From Bacteroidales bacterium (GTDB lineage: Bacteria; Bacteroidota; Bacteroidia; Bacteroidales; UBA1556), in the NCBI GenBank assembly GCA_023145955.1, contig JAGLDA010000085.1, positions 1-29,337 of the forward strand: a DNA stretch of 29,337 nt, read 5' to 3'. How positions within the stretch are numbered: the stretch's first letter is position 1; the number at the start of each line of letters is the position of its first letter. The notes under the pieces were generated by a model, which saw nothing but the letters and a program-made list of their open reading frames with translations, ran no database searches and was not told the DNA's origin. Both the position numbers and the translations under genes were made by a program. Of the stretch, positions 8,241 through 15,352 are shown piece by piece.

Positions 8241-8308
8241 TATTACTCGGATTACTCGGATTAATTATTTTCCACTTGCGGAAAATAGTTAATAGATTTC
8301 GGGTAATA
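8241..8308. repeat. Composite inverted repeat upstream of recF with a 9-base tandem duplication
   Basis: The inner hairpin pairs 8260-8273 with 8280-8293: 14 pairs with one T-G wobble, loop ACTTGC, core TTTTCC/GGAAAA. An outer pairing joins TATTACTCG (8241-8249) with CGGGTAATA (8300-8308), 9 pairs with one wobble. ATTACTCGG is repeated in tandem at 8242-8250 and 8251-8259, so either copy may join the outer stem. No T-run follows, which argues against a terminator. It could be an operator, an RNA structure, or a remnant of a small mobile repeat. Confidence 0.55.
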
Positions 8309-8467
8309 TGATTAATACAATGATAAATTAACATCTTATAAATTATGTATCTGTTTAATTGTTTTGATGTTAGAGAACATATTATTTAGTTGTATTATTA
8401 AAAGTAATTTAAATGTGTTTGCTCTGGAAATAGTTATGCATAATATATTTTCAATACCTATTTTTAG

Positions 8468-8475
8468 TAATTTTG
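8468..8475 (+). promoter_or_regulatory. Bacteroidota -7 promoter box for recF, very close to the start codon
   Basis: TAATTTTG is an exact TAnnTTTG match ending only 7 bases before the recF ATG at 8483. With the usual distance from -7 box to start of transcription, the mRNA would have a leader of about 0-5 bases. The -33 region has no clear TTG. Confidence 0.5.
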
Positions 8476-8482
8476 CTCTTAT

Positions 8483-9589
8483 ATGAAATTACATCAACTA
8501 TTAATATCGCAATACAAAAACAATAAAGAAAGCTTATTAGATTTTAGCTCTAAGGTTAATATTTTTGTAGGAGATAATGGTGCTGGTAAAACTAATATTT
8601 TGGATGCTATTTACTACCTAAGCTTTTGCAAAAGCCCTTTCAATACTCTCGATAACAATAATATACTACATTCTGAATCATTTTTCATGCTTAGAGGCGA
8701 ATACTCTGACAATGAAAAAAGAAGTGATAAAGTGCAGGTTACTTTTGCCCGAGGTGATAGAAAGAGAATTAAGCGTAACGATAAAGAATACGAAAGAATA
8801 GCTGATCATATTGGGGAGTTTCCATTGGTTATAATAAGTCCTATGGACTCAAATTTAATAATTGGAGGTAGCGAAGAAAGGCGAAAATATATTGATGGGG
8901 TAATTTCACAATTCGACAGGCAATATTTACACACCCTGCTAAACTATAATAAGGTACTTCAGCAGCGCAATGTTTCGCTCAAAGGAATGGCAAAAAGCAG
9001 AAGTAAAGATTATAGCATTATTGATATTTTGGATAGTCAATTAAGTGAATATGGGAATGTAATACATAAAAAAAGAGCTGAATTTCTTGTGGATTTCATT
9101 CCTCTTATAAAAGATTATTACAAATTTATTTCCAACGAAAAAGAAGCAGCAGGAATAAGGTATAGATCTCAACTAAATGACAACAACTTTGAGACATTAT
9201 TAAAAGAAAATCAACAAAGAGATTTGGTATTGCAACATACTAGTATAGGGATTCACCGCGACGACTTAGTTTTTGAACTTGATGATTACCCAATTAAAAA
9301 GCAAGGCTCTCAAGGTCAGCAAAAGTCTTTTCTTGTAGCTCTTAAAATAGCCCAATTTGAATATACTAGAAATAAAAAAGGCTATAAACCTCTCTTATTA
9401 TTAGATGATATATTTGATAAGTTAGATTATAAAAGAGTGAAGCAACTTATGAAACTAGTAAGTAGAAATGAGTTTGGACAAATTTTTATAACAGATACCA
9501 ATAAGGAACGTATTGAGCGAATATTTTTGGAAATAGACGTTGATAAGCATATTTACGAAGTTGCAGAAGGAGAAATAAATAAAGCATAA
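8483..9589 (+). CDS. recF: DNA replication and repair protein RecF
   Basis: RecF is an SMC/ABC-type ATPase that acts with RecO and RecR to load RecA at gaps and stalled forks. The 368-residue length is normal. Walker A is GDNGAGKTN at residues 30-38. The ABC signature region is GSQGQQKSFLVALK at about 275-288. Walker B is LLLLDDIFDKLD at about 304-315, followed by the ITDT segment typical of RecF. The N-terminus (MKLHQLLISQYKNNKESLLDF) aligns with the usual RecF start, so the ATG at 8483 is right even though it leaves almost no 5' leader. Its TAATG stop/start junction overlaps the DUF721 gene by one base, implying translational coupling. dnaA, dnaN and gyrB are not adjacent. Confidence 0.96.
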   Translation: MKLHQLLISQYKNNKESLLDFSSKVNIFVGDNGAGKTNILDAIYYLSFCKSPFNTLDNNNILHSESFFMLRGEYSDNEKRSDKVQVTFARGDRKRIKRNDKEYERIADHIGEFPLVIISPMDSNLIIGGSEERRKYIDGVISQFDRQYLHTLLNYNKVLQQRNVSLKGMAKSRSKDYSIIDILDSQLSEYGNVIHKKRAEFLVDFIPLIKDYYKFISNEKEAAGIRYRSQLNDNNFETLLKENQQRDLVLQHTSIGIHRDDLVFELDDYPIKKQGSQGQQKSFLVALKIAQFEYTRNKKGYKPLLLLDDIFDKLDYKRVKQLMKLVSRNEFGQIFITDTNKERIERIFLEIDVDKHIYEVAEGEINKA

Positions 9590-9882
9590 TGGTAAAAAGA
9601 CAAAACACACATAGCCTAGGCGAGATTATTCAGCAGTATATCCGTAAAAGCGGAATACAGCCTAAACTTGATGAAGCAGAGGTAAAAAAACGGTGGGAAG
9701 ATATTGTTGGCAAAATGATTTCTCAACATACTACTGATATGTATCTAAAAAATAGAAAGCTATATATTCGTTTCGATTCGGCAGCTTTAAAACAAGAAAT
9801 GAGCTATGCAAAATCAACTTTAGTAGATAATATAAATAGAAACATTGGCCATTTGGTAGTTGAAGAGGTGATTTTTATTTAA
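9589..9882 (+). CDS. DUF721 protein, probable DciA-type helicase-loading factor
   Basis: A 97-residue cytoplasmic protein of the DUF721 family. Recognisable features are an N-terminal helical part with LGEIIQQYIRKSGIQPKL, then VKKRWEDIVGKMISQHT, then the compact beta/alpha part with LYIRFDSAALKQEMSY, all typical of the KH-like fold of DciA. DciA proteins help load the replicative helicase DnaB in bacteria that lack DnaC or DnaI. Short Bacteroidota members like this one consist of little beyond the core domain, so the helicase-loading role is by family inference. The start codon overlaps the last base of the recF stop (TAATG), which fits co-translation with a replication/repair gene. No promoter box lies between them. 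Confidence 0.8.
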   Translation: MVKRQNTHSLGEIIQQYIRKSGIQPKLDEAEVKKRWEDIVGKMISQHTTDMYLKNRKLYIRFDSAALKQEMSYAKSTLVDNINRNIGHLVVEEVIFI

Positions 9883-9906
9883 TAAAATTTAAAAAATATT
9901 AATTTA

Positions 9907-9937
9907 TTGGCAAAAGTGAATTGAATTTATATCTTTG
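9907..9937 (+). promoter_or_regulatory. Bacteroidota promoter (-33 TTG, -7 TATCTTTG) for the ArsC-family gene
   Basis: TTG at 9907-9909 is followed after 20 bases by TATCTTTG at 9930-9937, an excellent match to the Bacteroidota sigma-A pattern TTG-N(17-23)-TAnnTTTG. Transcription should start near 9942, about 18 bases before the ATG at 9960. This rules out translation from an upstream in-frame TTG at 9921. Confidence 0.8.
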
Positions 9938-9959
9938 CACTCGATTAAAAATAAAATAT

Positions 9960-10304
9960 ATGTACAAAATATACCACAACCCAAGATGTAAGAAAAGCCG
10001 TGCAGGACTGAAATACATGGAAGATAAGAATGTTGAGCTAGACATAATACAATACCTTAAAACACCTTTAAGCGTTGAAGAGTTATCTGATATTTTTGTA
10101 AAGCTAAACAATAAGCCTAGCGAAATGATTAGAAAACAAGAGGCAATTTACAAAAGTGATTTTAAGGGAAAATCTTTTAACGAAGACGAGTGGATTAGAA
10201 TAATTGCACAGCACCCTAAACTTTTGAACCGACCAATTGTCATAGGAAAACATAAAGCTATTTGGGGCGACCCTGCTGACAATTTGGACGAGTTTTTCAA
10301 ATAA
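9960..10304 (+). CDS. ArsC/Spx-family thioredoxin-fold protein (arsenate reductase-like)
   Basis: A 114-residue cytoplasmic protein of the ArsC/YffB family. It opens with MYKIYHNPRCKKSR, placing the active-site Cys at residue 10 in the HNPRC loop. LLNRPIVIG near residue 86 supplies the cis-Pro/Arg region, and the usual IIQYLKTPLS segment is present. In glutaredoxin-dependent arsenate reductases this Cys attacks arsenate. Here CKKS replaces the common CSKS, and no ars operon genes are nearby, so the real substrate may be another thiol reaction. I chose the ATG at 9960 over an in-frame TTG at 9921, because the TTG lies inside the promoter and the homologous N-terminus begins at MYKI. It is transcribed separately from recF. 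Confidence 0.82.
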   Translation: MYKIYHNPRCKKSRAGLKYMEDKNVELDIIQYLKTPLSVEELSDIFVKLNNKPSEMIRKQEAIYKSDFKGKSFNEDEWIRIIAQHPKLLNRPIVIGKHKAIWGDPADNLDEFFK

Positions 10305-10359
10305 AACTCGGCATAAAAGTTGTTATATGGCGTAATTACTTATTTAACAAACAATCATA

Positions 10360-10818
10360 ATGAAAAAAATTAGCACCTTAATTATTGTATTTTTTGCCTT
10401 ATTTATAACGGCAAGCATTAATCCAAGTATAATTACAAACGAAGGTAGTTTACCACATATAAAATTTGATAACACATCTTTTGATTTTGGTAAAATTCAA
10501 CAAAATGGCGATGGAAATTATTCTTTCAAATTTGAAAATACTGGTAAAGAGCCTTTGATAATACAGAATGTTAGATCATCATGTGGCTGCACTGTTGCAA
10601 AACGTCCTACAGCTCCTATCCTACCTGGAGAATCTTCTGAAATATCAGTAAAATATGACACTCGACGTATTGGCAGGTTTCATAAAAACATTACAATAAC
10701 ATCCAATGCCGACAATAAGTCTGTTATACTTCATGTTAAAGGAGAAGTAATAGCAAAACCTAAAGAGGAAGTTCCTGTTAAGAAAGTAAATAAAGGATTT
10801 ACTCCAGTAGCTGGATAA
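10360..10818 (+). CDS. DUF1573 protein, exported
   Basis: A 152-residue protein with a signal peptide (residues 1-20, KKISTLIIVFFALFITAS) and one DUF1573 domain: FDNTSFDFGKIQQNGDGNYSFKFENTGKEPL-type start, the SCGCTVA motif at about 71-77, PGESSEISVKYDT, and a closing ITITSNA...LHVKGEV strand. The domain is an Ig-like beta-sandwich (ASPM/SPD2/hydin-like), common in multiple copies in Bacteroidota; its function is not established. After the domain comes a short Lys/Pro-rich tail. The next gene codes for a second, diverged copy 34 bases downstream, so the two form a pair. No exact promoter box is visible upstream, so it may be read through from the ArsC-family gene 55 bases before it. Confidence 0.88.
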   Translation: MKKISTLIIVFFALFITASINPSIITNEGSLPHIKFDNTSFDFGKIQQNGDGNYSFKFENTGKEPLIIQNVRSSCGCTVAKRPTAPILPGESSEISVKYDTRRIGRFHKNITITSNADNKSVILHVKGEVIAKPKEEVPVKKVNKGFTPVAG

Positions 10819-10852
10819 TTCTTCATAAAAAAAATAATTAAATAAAACCAAA

Positions 10853-11269
10853 ATGAAAAAAGTAACATTAGGACTTATATTTATAATATTTGCAAGTCAA
10901 TTAAATTTTGCATTAGACATTGATAATCTAAAAGCATTGGGCGATAATCTAGTTTCTTTTGATAAAACTAGTCACGATTTTGGCAAAGTAAAAAAAGGAG
11001 CTAGCAACGTAAAAACAACCTTTAAATATACAAATAACAGCCAAGAAATGGTTTTTATAACTCGTGTGGTAAAATCTTGTGGATGCACTGAGCCTGAGTA
11101 CTCTAAAGAACCTCTAATGCCAGGACAAACTGCTGATTTTAAAGTTGGATATACTACCACCGATATTATGGGAGTATTTAATAAAAAACTTACTGTTTTT
11201 AATAATTTATCTACTGATGCTGTTATACTCACAATAAAAGGTGAGGTTGTAGAAAAGCTTGTCAATTAG
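10853..11269 (+). CDS. Second DUF1573 protein, exported
   Basis: A 138-residue paralogue of the preceding gene. It has a signal peptide (residues 1-20, VTLGLIFIIFASQLNFA) and one DUF1573 domain with FDKTSHDFGKVKKG, the SCGCTEPEYS motif, LMPGQTADFKVGYTT and VILTIKGEVV. Outside these conserved strands it is clearly diverged from its neighbour, so the duplication is old. It lies 34 bases downstream of the first copy with no promoter between and ends in front of a strong terminator, so it closes this transcription unit. The role is unknown. Confidence 0.87.
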   Translation: MKKVTLGLIFIIFASQLNFALDIDNLKALGDNLVSFDKTSHDFGKVKKGASNVKTTFKYTNNSQEMVFITRVVKSCGCTEPEYSKEPLMPGQTADFKVGYTTTDIMGVFNKKLTVFNNLSTDAVILTIKGEVVEKLVN

Positions 11270-11323
11270 CAATAATACTGCTATAATAAAGTTCGTAGAG
11301 AATTTATAAAATCCCAATGAAGC

Positions 11324-11366
11324 AAAAAAAAGCTCTTGTATAATAAAATACAAGAGCTTTTTTTTT
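11324..11366. terminator. Strong bidirectional intrinsic terminator
   Basis: Eight A then GCTCTTGTAT (11324-11341), loop AATAAA, and ATACAAGAGC then nine T (11348-11366). The 18-bp stem is perfect, with a T-run on each strand. It stands between the convergent DUF1573 pair (plus) and the acyltransferase (minus). Confidence 0.93.
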
Positions 11367-11383
11367 GAAATTTAAGTTTTATC

Positions 11384-12559
11384 TTAAAACGTAAATTTAT
11401 ACTTATCACTATTCTTAAAAGAATTCTTAACTGGAGTTGCCCACATTTTAAGAAAAATATCTTGTTTTAATTTCTCATCATAATTAATATCTTTAATTTT
11501 ATCAGCCATAAGCTTAATAAAATGGGTTTTATCTTCTGATGTATAAAAATCCTCAAATTGAGTATCATTATTAATTATATCGGTAGCAACATAGTTCTTT
11601 GGCCATAGCTTATAATTTTTATGTACAAAGCCATCTATATATTCAGCTAGAGATTTTATCTTCTCATTTTTTCTTGGGAATTCTTCATCAATTTTTTTCA
11701 AAACATCCTTGGTAATCTCATTACCAAAATTTATATGAACTCTTCCCTTAAAACCCATTAGTCCATTATACATGCTGTTATAATCATCCATTGGTGTTTT
11801 ATCGTACTTGCCATCAACCTCAATTGCACAAAGCTCATTAACCTTATTCGATATACATGGATCATTCTCATAGCTAATAGAAACAGGCACAATATGCAAG
11901 TTGCCATAATTTTCAACAAAATCACTAGAACCAGACATTTGAAGCATTTTCAATAGACCTGGCTGAGTAACATCATTACCATTTTTTGCTCTTCCCTCTC
12001 TTTGTGCAAGCCATACAGAGCTCTTCTGCTCCATAATAAGGCTACGCATATAAGTAGAAAGTTTAATAGAATTCTCAAGCATTTTCTGAACACTTGAATC
12101 ACGAATTACAACAAAGCTCTTATTAAGACGAGCCATATCTTTGATCCATGGAGTGCCCAAAAGGTTATTACCAATAGCAATAGCCGTAGACTCAAAATCC
12201 TTATCGTATGCTGCATGCAGTTCATGATTTATAAGAGCTGCATCCATTACTATATTACGATGATTAGAAATAAAAAGGTATTTATCATTACTATTACTAC
12301 TAAAATTATTGGCGTTTTCTGAACTAAGATTTGTTATACTTCTGCTAATTAATTTCTTAATTATTTTAAGAATAAAATCTACCTGAAAATTTTTAATTTT
12401 AGTATAAGAAAGAACCTTTTTCTCAGCGTCTTCTTTTGAAATACCTGGCGTCATAAAATTACAGATATTACTAAAAGTTGGCTCTTTAATAACTCTTTCT
12501 AATGCAGGTTTTAAATCATCCTCTCCGTAGTATCTTATATCTGAATAGTCAAATTCCAT
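11384..12559 (-). CDS. Glycerol-3-phosphate-type acyltransferase (PlsC-like domain)
   Basis: A predicted 391-residue lipid acyltransferase. The acyltransferase core shows SNHRNIVMDAALIN (catalytic His and Asp, spaced as HX5D rather than the usual HX4D), NLLGTPWIKD, LNKSFVVIR (third block) and WLAQREGRAKNGND (substrate-binding EGR block), then VPVSISYENDP. Such enzymes transfer fatty acyl groups to glycerol phosphates or other acceptors at the inner membrane; the acceptor is not readable here. I chose the ATG at 12559 because homologues, as I remember them, begin near the MEFDYSDIRYYGEDDL segment, and a TTG/TATCTTTG promoter lies just upstream. An open extension to an ATG at 12685 would add 42 residues with a hydrophobic stretch but would start upstream of that promoter. 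Confidence 0.8.
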   Translation of the reverse strand: MEFDYSDIRYYGEDDLKPALERVIKEPTFSNICNFMTPGISKEDAEKKVLSYTKIKNFQVDFILKIIKKLISRSITNLSSENANNFSSNSNDKYLFISNHRNIVMDAALINHELHAAYDKDFESTAIAIGNNLLGTPWIKDMARLNKSFVVIRDSSVQKMLENSIKLSTYMRSLIMEQKSSVWLAQREGRAKNGNDVTQPGLLKMLQMSGSSDFVENYGNLHIVPVSISYENDPCISNKVNELCAIEVDGKYDKTPMDDYNSMYNGLMGFKGRVHINFGNEITKDVLKKIDEEFPRKNEKIKSLAEYIDGFVHKNYKLWPKNYVATDIINNDTQFEDFYTSEDKTHFIKLMADKIKDINYDEKLKQDIFLKMWATPVKNSFKNSDKYKFTF

Positions 12560-12588
12560 ATATTGTGTTGTGTATATTTTAGAATTAG

Positions 12589-12622
12589 CAAAGATAGAAA
12601 ATTTTAACTCTATACTTATCAA
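12589..12622 (-). promoter_or_regulatory. Bacteroidota promoter for the acyltransferase gene
   Basis: On the minus strand, TTG (12622-12620) is followed after 23 bases by TATCTTTG (12596-12589), an exact -7 box. Transcription should start near 12583, about 24 bases before the ATG ending at 12559. This places the longer open frame's ATG (12685) outside the transcript. Confidence 0.65.
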
Positions 12623-12824
12623 TATTAACAATAATATTAGTTTTTTATTAAATACACCAATAAAGAAGGTTCTGAATAAAGGCAATCTATATTACTAAAC
12701 TAAGTATACCCATAGTTTGCCAACATAAAAGCACTAGATATCAAGCTATTGATTAATTAACAAAAATTAGCAGCAATGATTAAAAATGACCGTAGAATTT
12801 TTTAAAAGTAAAAATAATTAATTT

Positions 12825-12832
12825 TACCTTTG
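12825..12832 (+). promoter_or_regulatory. Bacteroidota -7 promoter box abutting the holB start
   Basis: TACCTTTG is an exact TAnnTTTG match that ends 4 bases before the ATG at 12837. The expected transcription start falls on or within a few bases of the start codon, so a leaderless mRNA is predicted. The -33 region lacks a TTG. Confidence 0.45.
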
Positions 12833-12836
12833 AGAA

Positions 12837-13997
12837 ATGTTATTTAAAGATATCGTAGGCCATATAGAATTAAAGAACAGGTTGATTAACACAGTGTTAA
12901 ATCAACGAATTAGCCATGCCCAGCTTTTTATGGGAGCTGAAGGCAGTGAAAAATTAGCCTTAGCTATTGCTTATGCTCAATTTATTGCTTGTAGTAATAA
13001 ACAAACATTAGGTATAGACAGTAATCTAATTGCAGATTCTTGTGGCAACTGTTCAAGTTGTGTTAAGTATCAAAAACTAGCTCATCCAGATTTACATTTT
13101 ATTTTCCCTGTGGCTACAACTAAAACTGTAACTAGTAAACCTATTAGCGACAATTTTATGAGTCAATGGCGCGAGGCGCTTATAGAAAGCAACTATTATT
13201 TAAGCACTACCGAATGGTATAAAAAGATAGGTATAGAGAATAAACAAGGGAGTATAAGTGTGCTATCTGCAAATAGTATTATTAAAAAACTTGGAATAAG
13301 TGCCTATGAGGGGAACTATAAGGTAATGATAATATGGATGGTAGAGAAAATGCACCATGATGCTATTCCTAAAATACTTAAAATACTTGAAGAACCACCA
13401 GAGAAAACACTTTTCATACTAATTACCGAAGATTATAATAGCATATTAAAAACTATTACTTCAAGAACTCAATTGGTAAATCTTAAACCACTTGAAGATC
13501 ATTGCATAGAATCTTTCTTAAATAATAACTTTGATTATGATTCGCAACGCATTGATTCTTTGATAAATGTTGCTGATGGGAATTTTAAAAATTTATTGCC
13601 ACTACTGGCAGATATAAATCAAGTAGATCAACATTTCGATACCTTTCGTCAGATGATGCTCACTGCATATGGGCGTGATTTTAGTAAAATGAAGAAGAAA
13701 TCCGATGAGATTAGTAAGCTTGGTCGTGAAAATATTAAGCAACTTCTTTTGTTTGGTCTAAAAACTATTAGAATGTGTATGTATCAATCATTGGGAAATG
13801 TAGATTTAGTAAAGGCAAGAGGTGCTGAATTAGATTTCATACAGAAATTTAGCAAATTTGTAAATTATAATAATGCTCCAGATATTTCGAAAGTTATTAA
13901 TGATGGCATATACCATATATATAGAAATGTAAATCCTAAAATTGTATTGATGGATACATTACTTAAAATAAGTAGTATTCTTTATCATAAAAAGTAA
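12837..13997 (+). CDS. holB: DNA polymerase III subunit delta' (HolB-like)
   Basis: Delta' is a structural subunit of the clamp-loader complex that places the sliding clamp on DNA. The 386-residue protein begins with MLFKDIVGHIELKNRLINTVLNQRISHAQLF, typical of the family. The Walker A position reads GAEGSEKL (residues 33-40), with Glu in place of the last Gly and Leu in place of Ser/Thr, as expected for a subunit that does not hydrolyse ATP. Zinc-binding Cys residues are present (Cys52, then CGNCSSC at 69-75). ILKILEEPPEKTLFIL and ITSRTQL mark sensor 1 and the SRC-like region, with Thr for Cys. The rest is the helical collar domain. The pyrC gene follows after 23 bases with no promoter, so both share a transcript. 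Confidence 0.9.
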   Translation: MLFKDIVGHIELKNRLINTVLNQRISHAQLFMGAEGSEKLALAIAYAQFIACSNKQTLGIDSNLIADSCGNCSSCVKYQKLAHPDLHFIFPVATTKTVTSKPISDNFMSQWREALIESNYYLSTTEWYKKIGIENKQGSISVLSANSIIKKLGISAYEGNYKVMIIWMVEKMHHDAIPKILKILEEPPEKTLFILITEDYNSILKTITSRTQLVNLKPLEDHCIESFLNNNFDYDSQRIDSLINVADGNFKNLLPLLADINQVDQHFDTFRQMMLTAYGRDFSKMKKKSDEISKLGRENIKQLLLFGLKTIRMCMYQSLGNVDLVKARGAELDFIQKFSKFVNYNNAPDISKVINDGIYHIYRNVNPKIVLMDTLLKISSILYHKK

Positions 13998-14020
13998 TAA
14001 ACCAATAAAACTGATATAAA

Positions 14021-15352
14021 ATGACACTTCTTAAAAATGCAAATATTGTAAACAATAATAAAATATTCAAGGGTTCTATTTTAATAGAAGGAAAACTAAT
14101 AAAAGCTATTTACGAAGGTGAAGCCCCAAATATAGATACAGAAACAATTGATTTGGATGGGAAATTCATTATTCCTGGCATTATTGATGACCAAGTGCAT
14201 TTTAGAGACCCTGGGCTTACTTATAAAGCTGATATAGCTACCGAGAGTCGTGCTGCAGTGGCCGGTGGAGTAACATCGTATATGGATATGCCTAACAATA
14301 ACCCTCCCATATTAACTCAAGAGCTATTAGAGAGAAAGTATAAAGATGCGGCCACAAAATCAATGGCTAATTATAGTTTTTATATGGGTACTTCTAATGA
14401 TAATTTGGAAGAAATTCTTAAAACAAACCCAAAAAATGTTTGTGGTATTAAAGTTTTCATGGGATCATCTACTGGCAATATGCTTGTTGACAATCCTGAC
14501 ACTCTTAAAGGGATTTTTAGTAATGCTCCTACCCTTGTTGCTACTCATTGTGAAGATGAGACCACAATAAAAAATAATACTACTGAGTTTAAAGAAAAAT
14601 ATGGCTTAGAAATGCCAATAAGGATGCATCCTCTAATACGCTCTGCTGAAGCTTGCTATATATCTTCGTCGATGGCGGTAAAGCTAGCTAAAGAAAACAA
14701 TACACGTCTTCATGTTTTGCACCTTACTACTGCTAAAGAGATGGAACTTTTTGATAATACACTTCCTTTGAAAGAGAAGAAAATTACTGCAGAAGTATGT
14801 GTTCATCATCTAATTTTTAATGATAAAGATTATGACACTTATGGCACAAAAATAAAATGGAATCCTGCCGTGAAATCTGAGAACGATAGAAAAGCATTAT
14901 TACAAGCTCTTATTGAAAACAAAATAGACGTTATAGCTACAGATCACGCTCCTCATACTGCTGAAGAAAAGGATAATAACTATTGGGAAGCTCCATCTGG
15001 AGGGCCATTAGTACAACATTCTTTGGTATCTATGTTAGAATTTTATCATAGAGGTGAGCTCAGTCTTGAACAAATTGTAAATAAGATGTGCCATTCTCCT
15101 GCTGATTGCTTTGCCGTGGAAAAACGTGGTTTTATAAAAGCAGGTTATTTTGCCGATCTAGTAGTTGTAGATTTGGATAATAAATGGACTGTGAATAAAA
15201 GTAATGTGCTTTATAAAGTTGGTTGGTCACCATTTGATGGTAAAGAGTTTAAATCTAAAGTATTAAAAACTTTTGTAAATGGTAGTCTTGTTTATAATGA
15301 AGGTAACTTTATGGAAGATTATAGAGGAGAAAGGTTGTTGTTTGAGAGGTAA
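14021..15352 (+). CDS. pyrC: Dihydroorotase (PyrC, Bacteroidota type)
   Basis: A 443-residue amidohydrolase. Dihydroorotase interconverts carbamoyl aspartate and dihydroorotate in pyrimidine synthesis. Motifs in order: IIDDQVHFRDPGLTYKADI (residues 54-72), PNNNPP, GIKVFMGSSTGN with Lys144, ATHCEDE (His176), RLHVLHLTT (His231, His234), ITAEVCVHH, KWNPAVK and VIATDHAPHT (Asp308, probable catalytic acid). The first metal motif reads Gln58-x-His60 rather than His-x-His. I recall the same DDQVHF sequence in other Bacteroidota dihydroorotases, so it is probably a lineage trait and not a defect. Lys144 could be the carboxylated metal bridge; this is inference. The gene lies 23 bases after holB. A period-7 repeat array begins right after its TAA. 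Confidence 0.9.
   Translation: MTLLKNANIVNNNKIFKGSILIEGKLIKAIYEGEAPNIDTETIDLDGKFIIPGIIDDQVHFRDPGLTYKADIATESRAAVAGGVTSYMDMPNNNPPILTQELLERKYKDAATKSMANYSFYMGTSNDNLEEILKTNPKNVCGIKVFMGSSTGNMLVDNPDTLKGIFSNAPTLVATHCEDETTIKNNTTEFKEKYGLEMPIRMHPLIRSAEACYISSSMAVKLAKENNTRLHVLHLTTAKEMELFDNTLPLKEKKITAEVCVHHLIFNDKDYDTYGTKIKWNPAVKSENDRKALLQALIENKIDVIATDHAPHTAEEKDNNYWEAPSGGPLVQHSLVSMLEFYHRGELSLEQIVNKMCHSPADCFAVEKRGFIKAGYFADLVVVDLDNKWTVNKSNVLYKVGWSPFDGKEFKSKVLKTFVNGSLVYNEGNFMEDYRGERLLFER

Larger units (their letters stand above)
8075..8482. other. 408-base divergent intergenic region between S41 protease and recF
   Basis: The region holds a -7 box for the protease at its left end, a -7 box for recF at its right end, and a composite inverted repeat near its middle (8241-8308). 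I find no open frame with a recognisable protein, no tRNA-like fold, and no run of DnaA boxes, so recF does not mark a replication origin here. The rest is A+T-rich with nothing I can assign. Confidence 0.6.

Noticed and set aside
8075..8482. Replication origin next to recF
   Set aside because: dnaA, dnaN and gyrB are not adjacent and I see no cluster of DnaA boxes, so the recF position alone is not evidence of an origin.
9921..9959. Upstream TTG start for the ArsC-family gene
   Set aside because: It lies inside the promoter, between the -33 and -7 elements, and family members begin at the HNPRC-proximal Met.
12560..12685. Signal-peptide-like N-terminal extension of the acyltransferase
   Set aside because: The -33/-7 promoter lies within it, so I treat it as non-coding, while keeping it as an observation.
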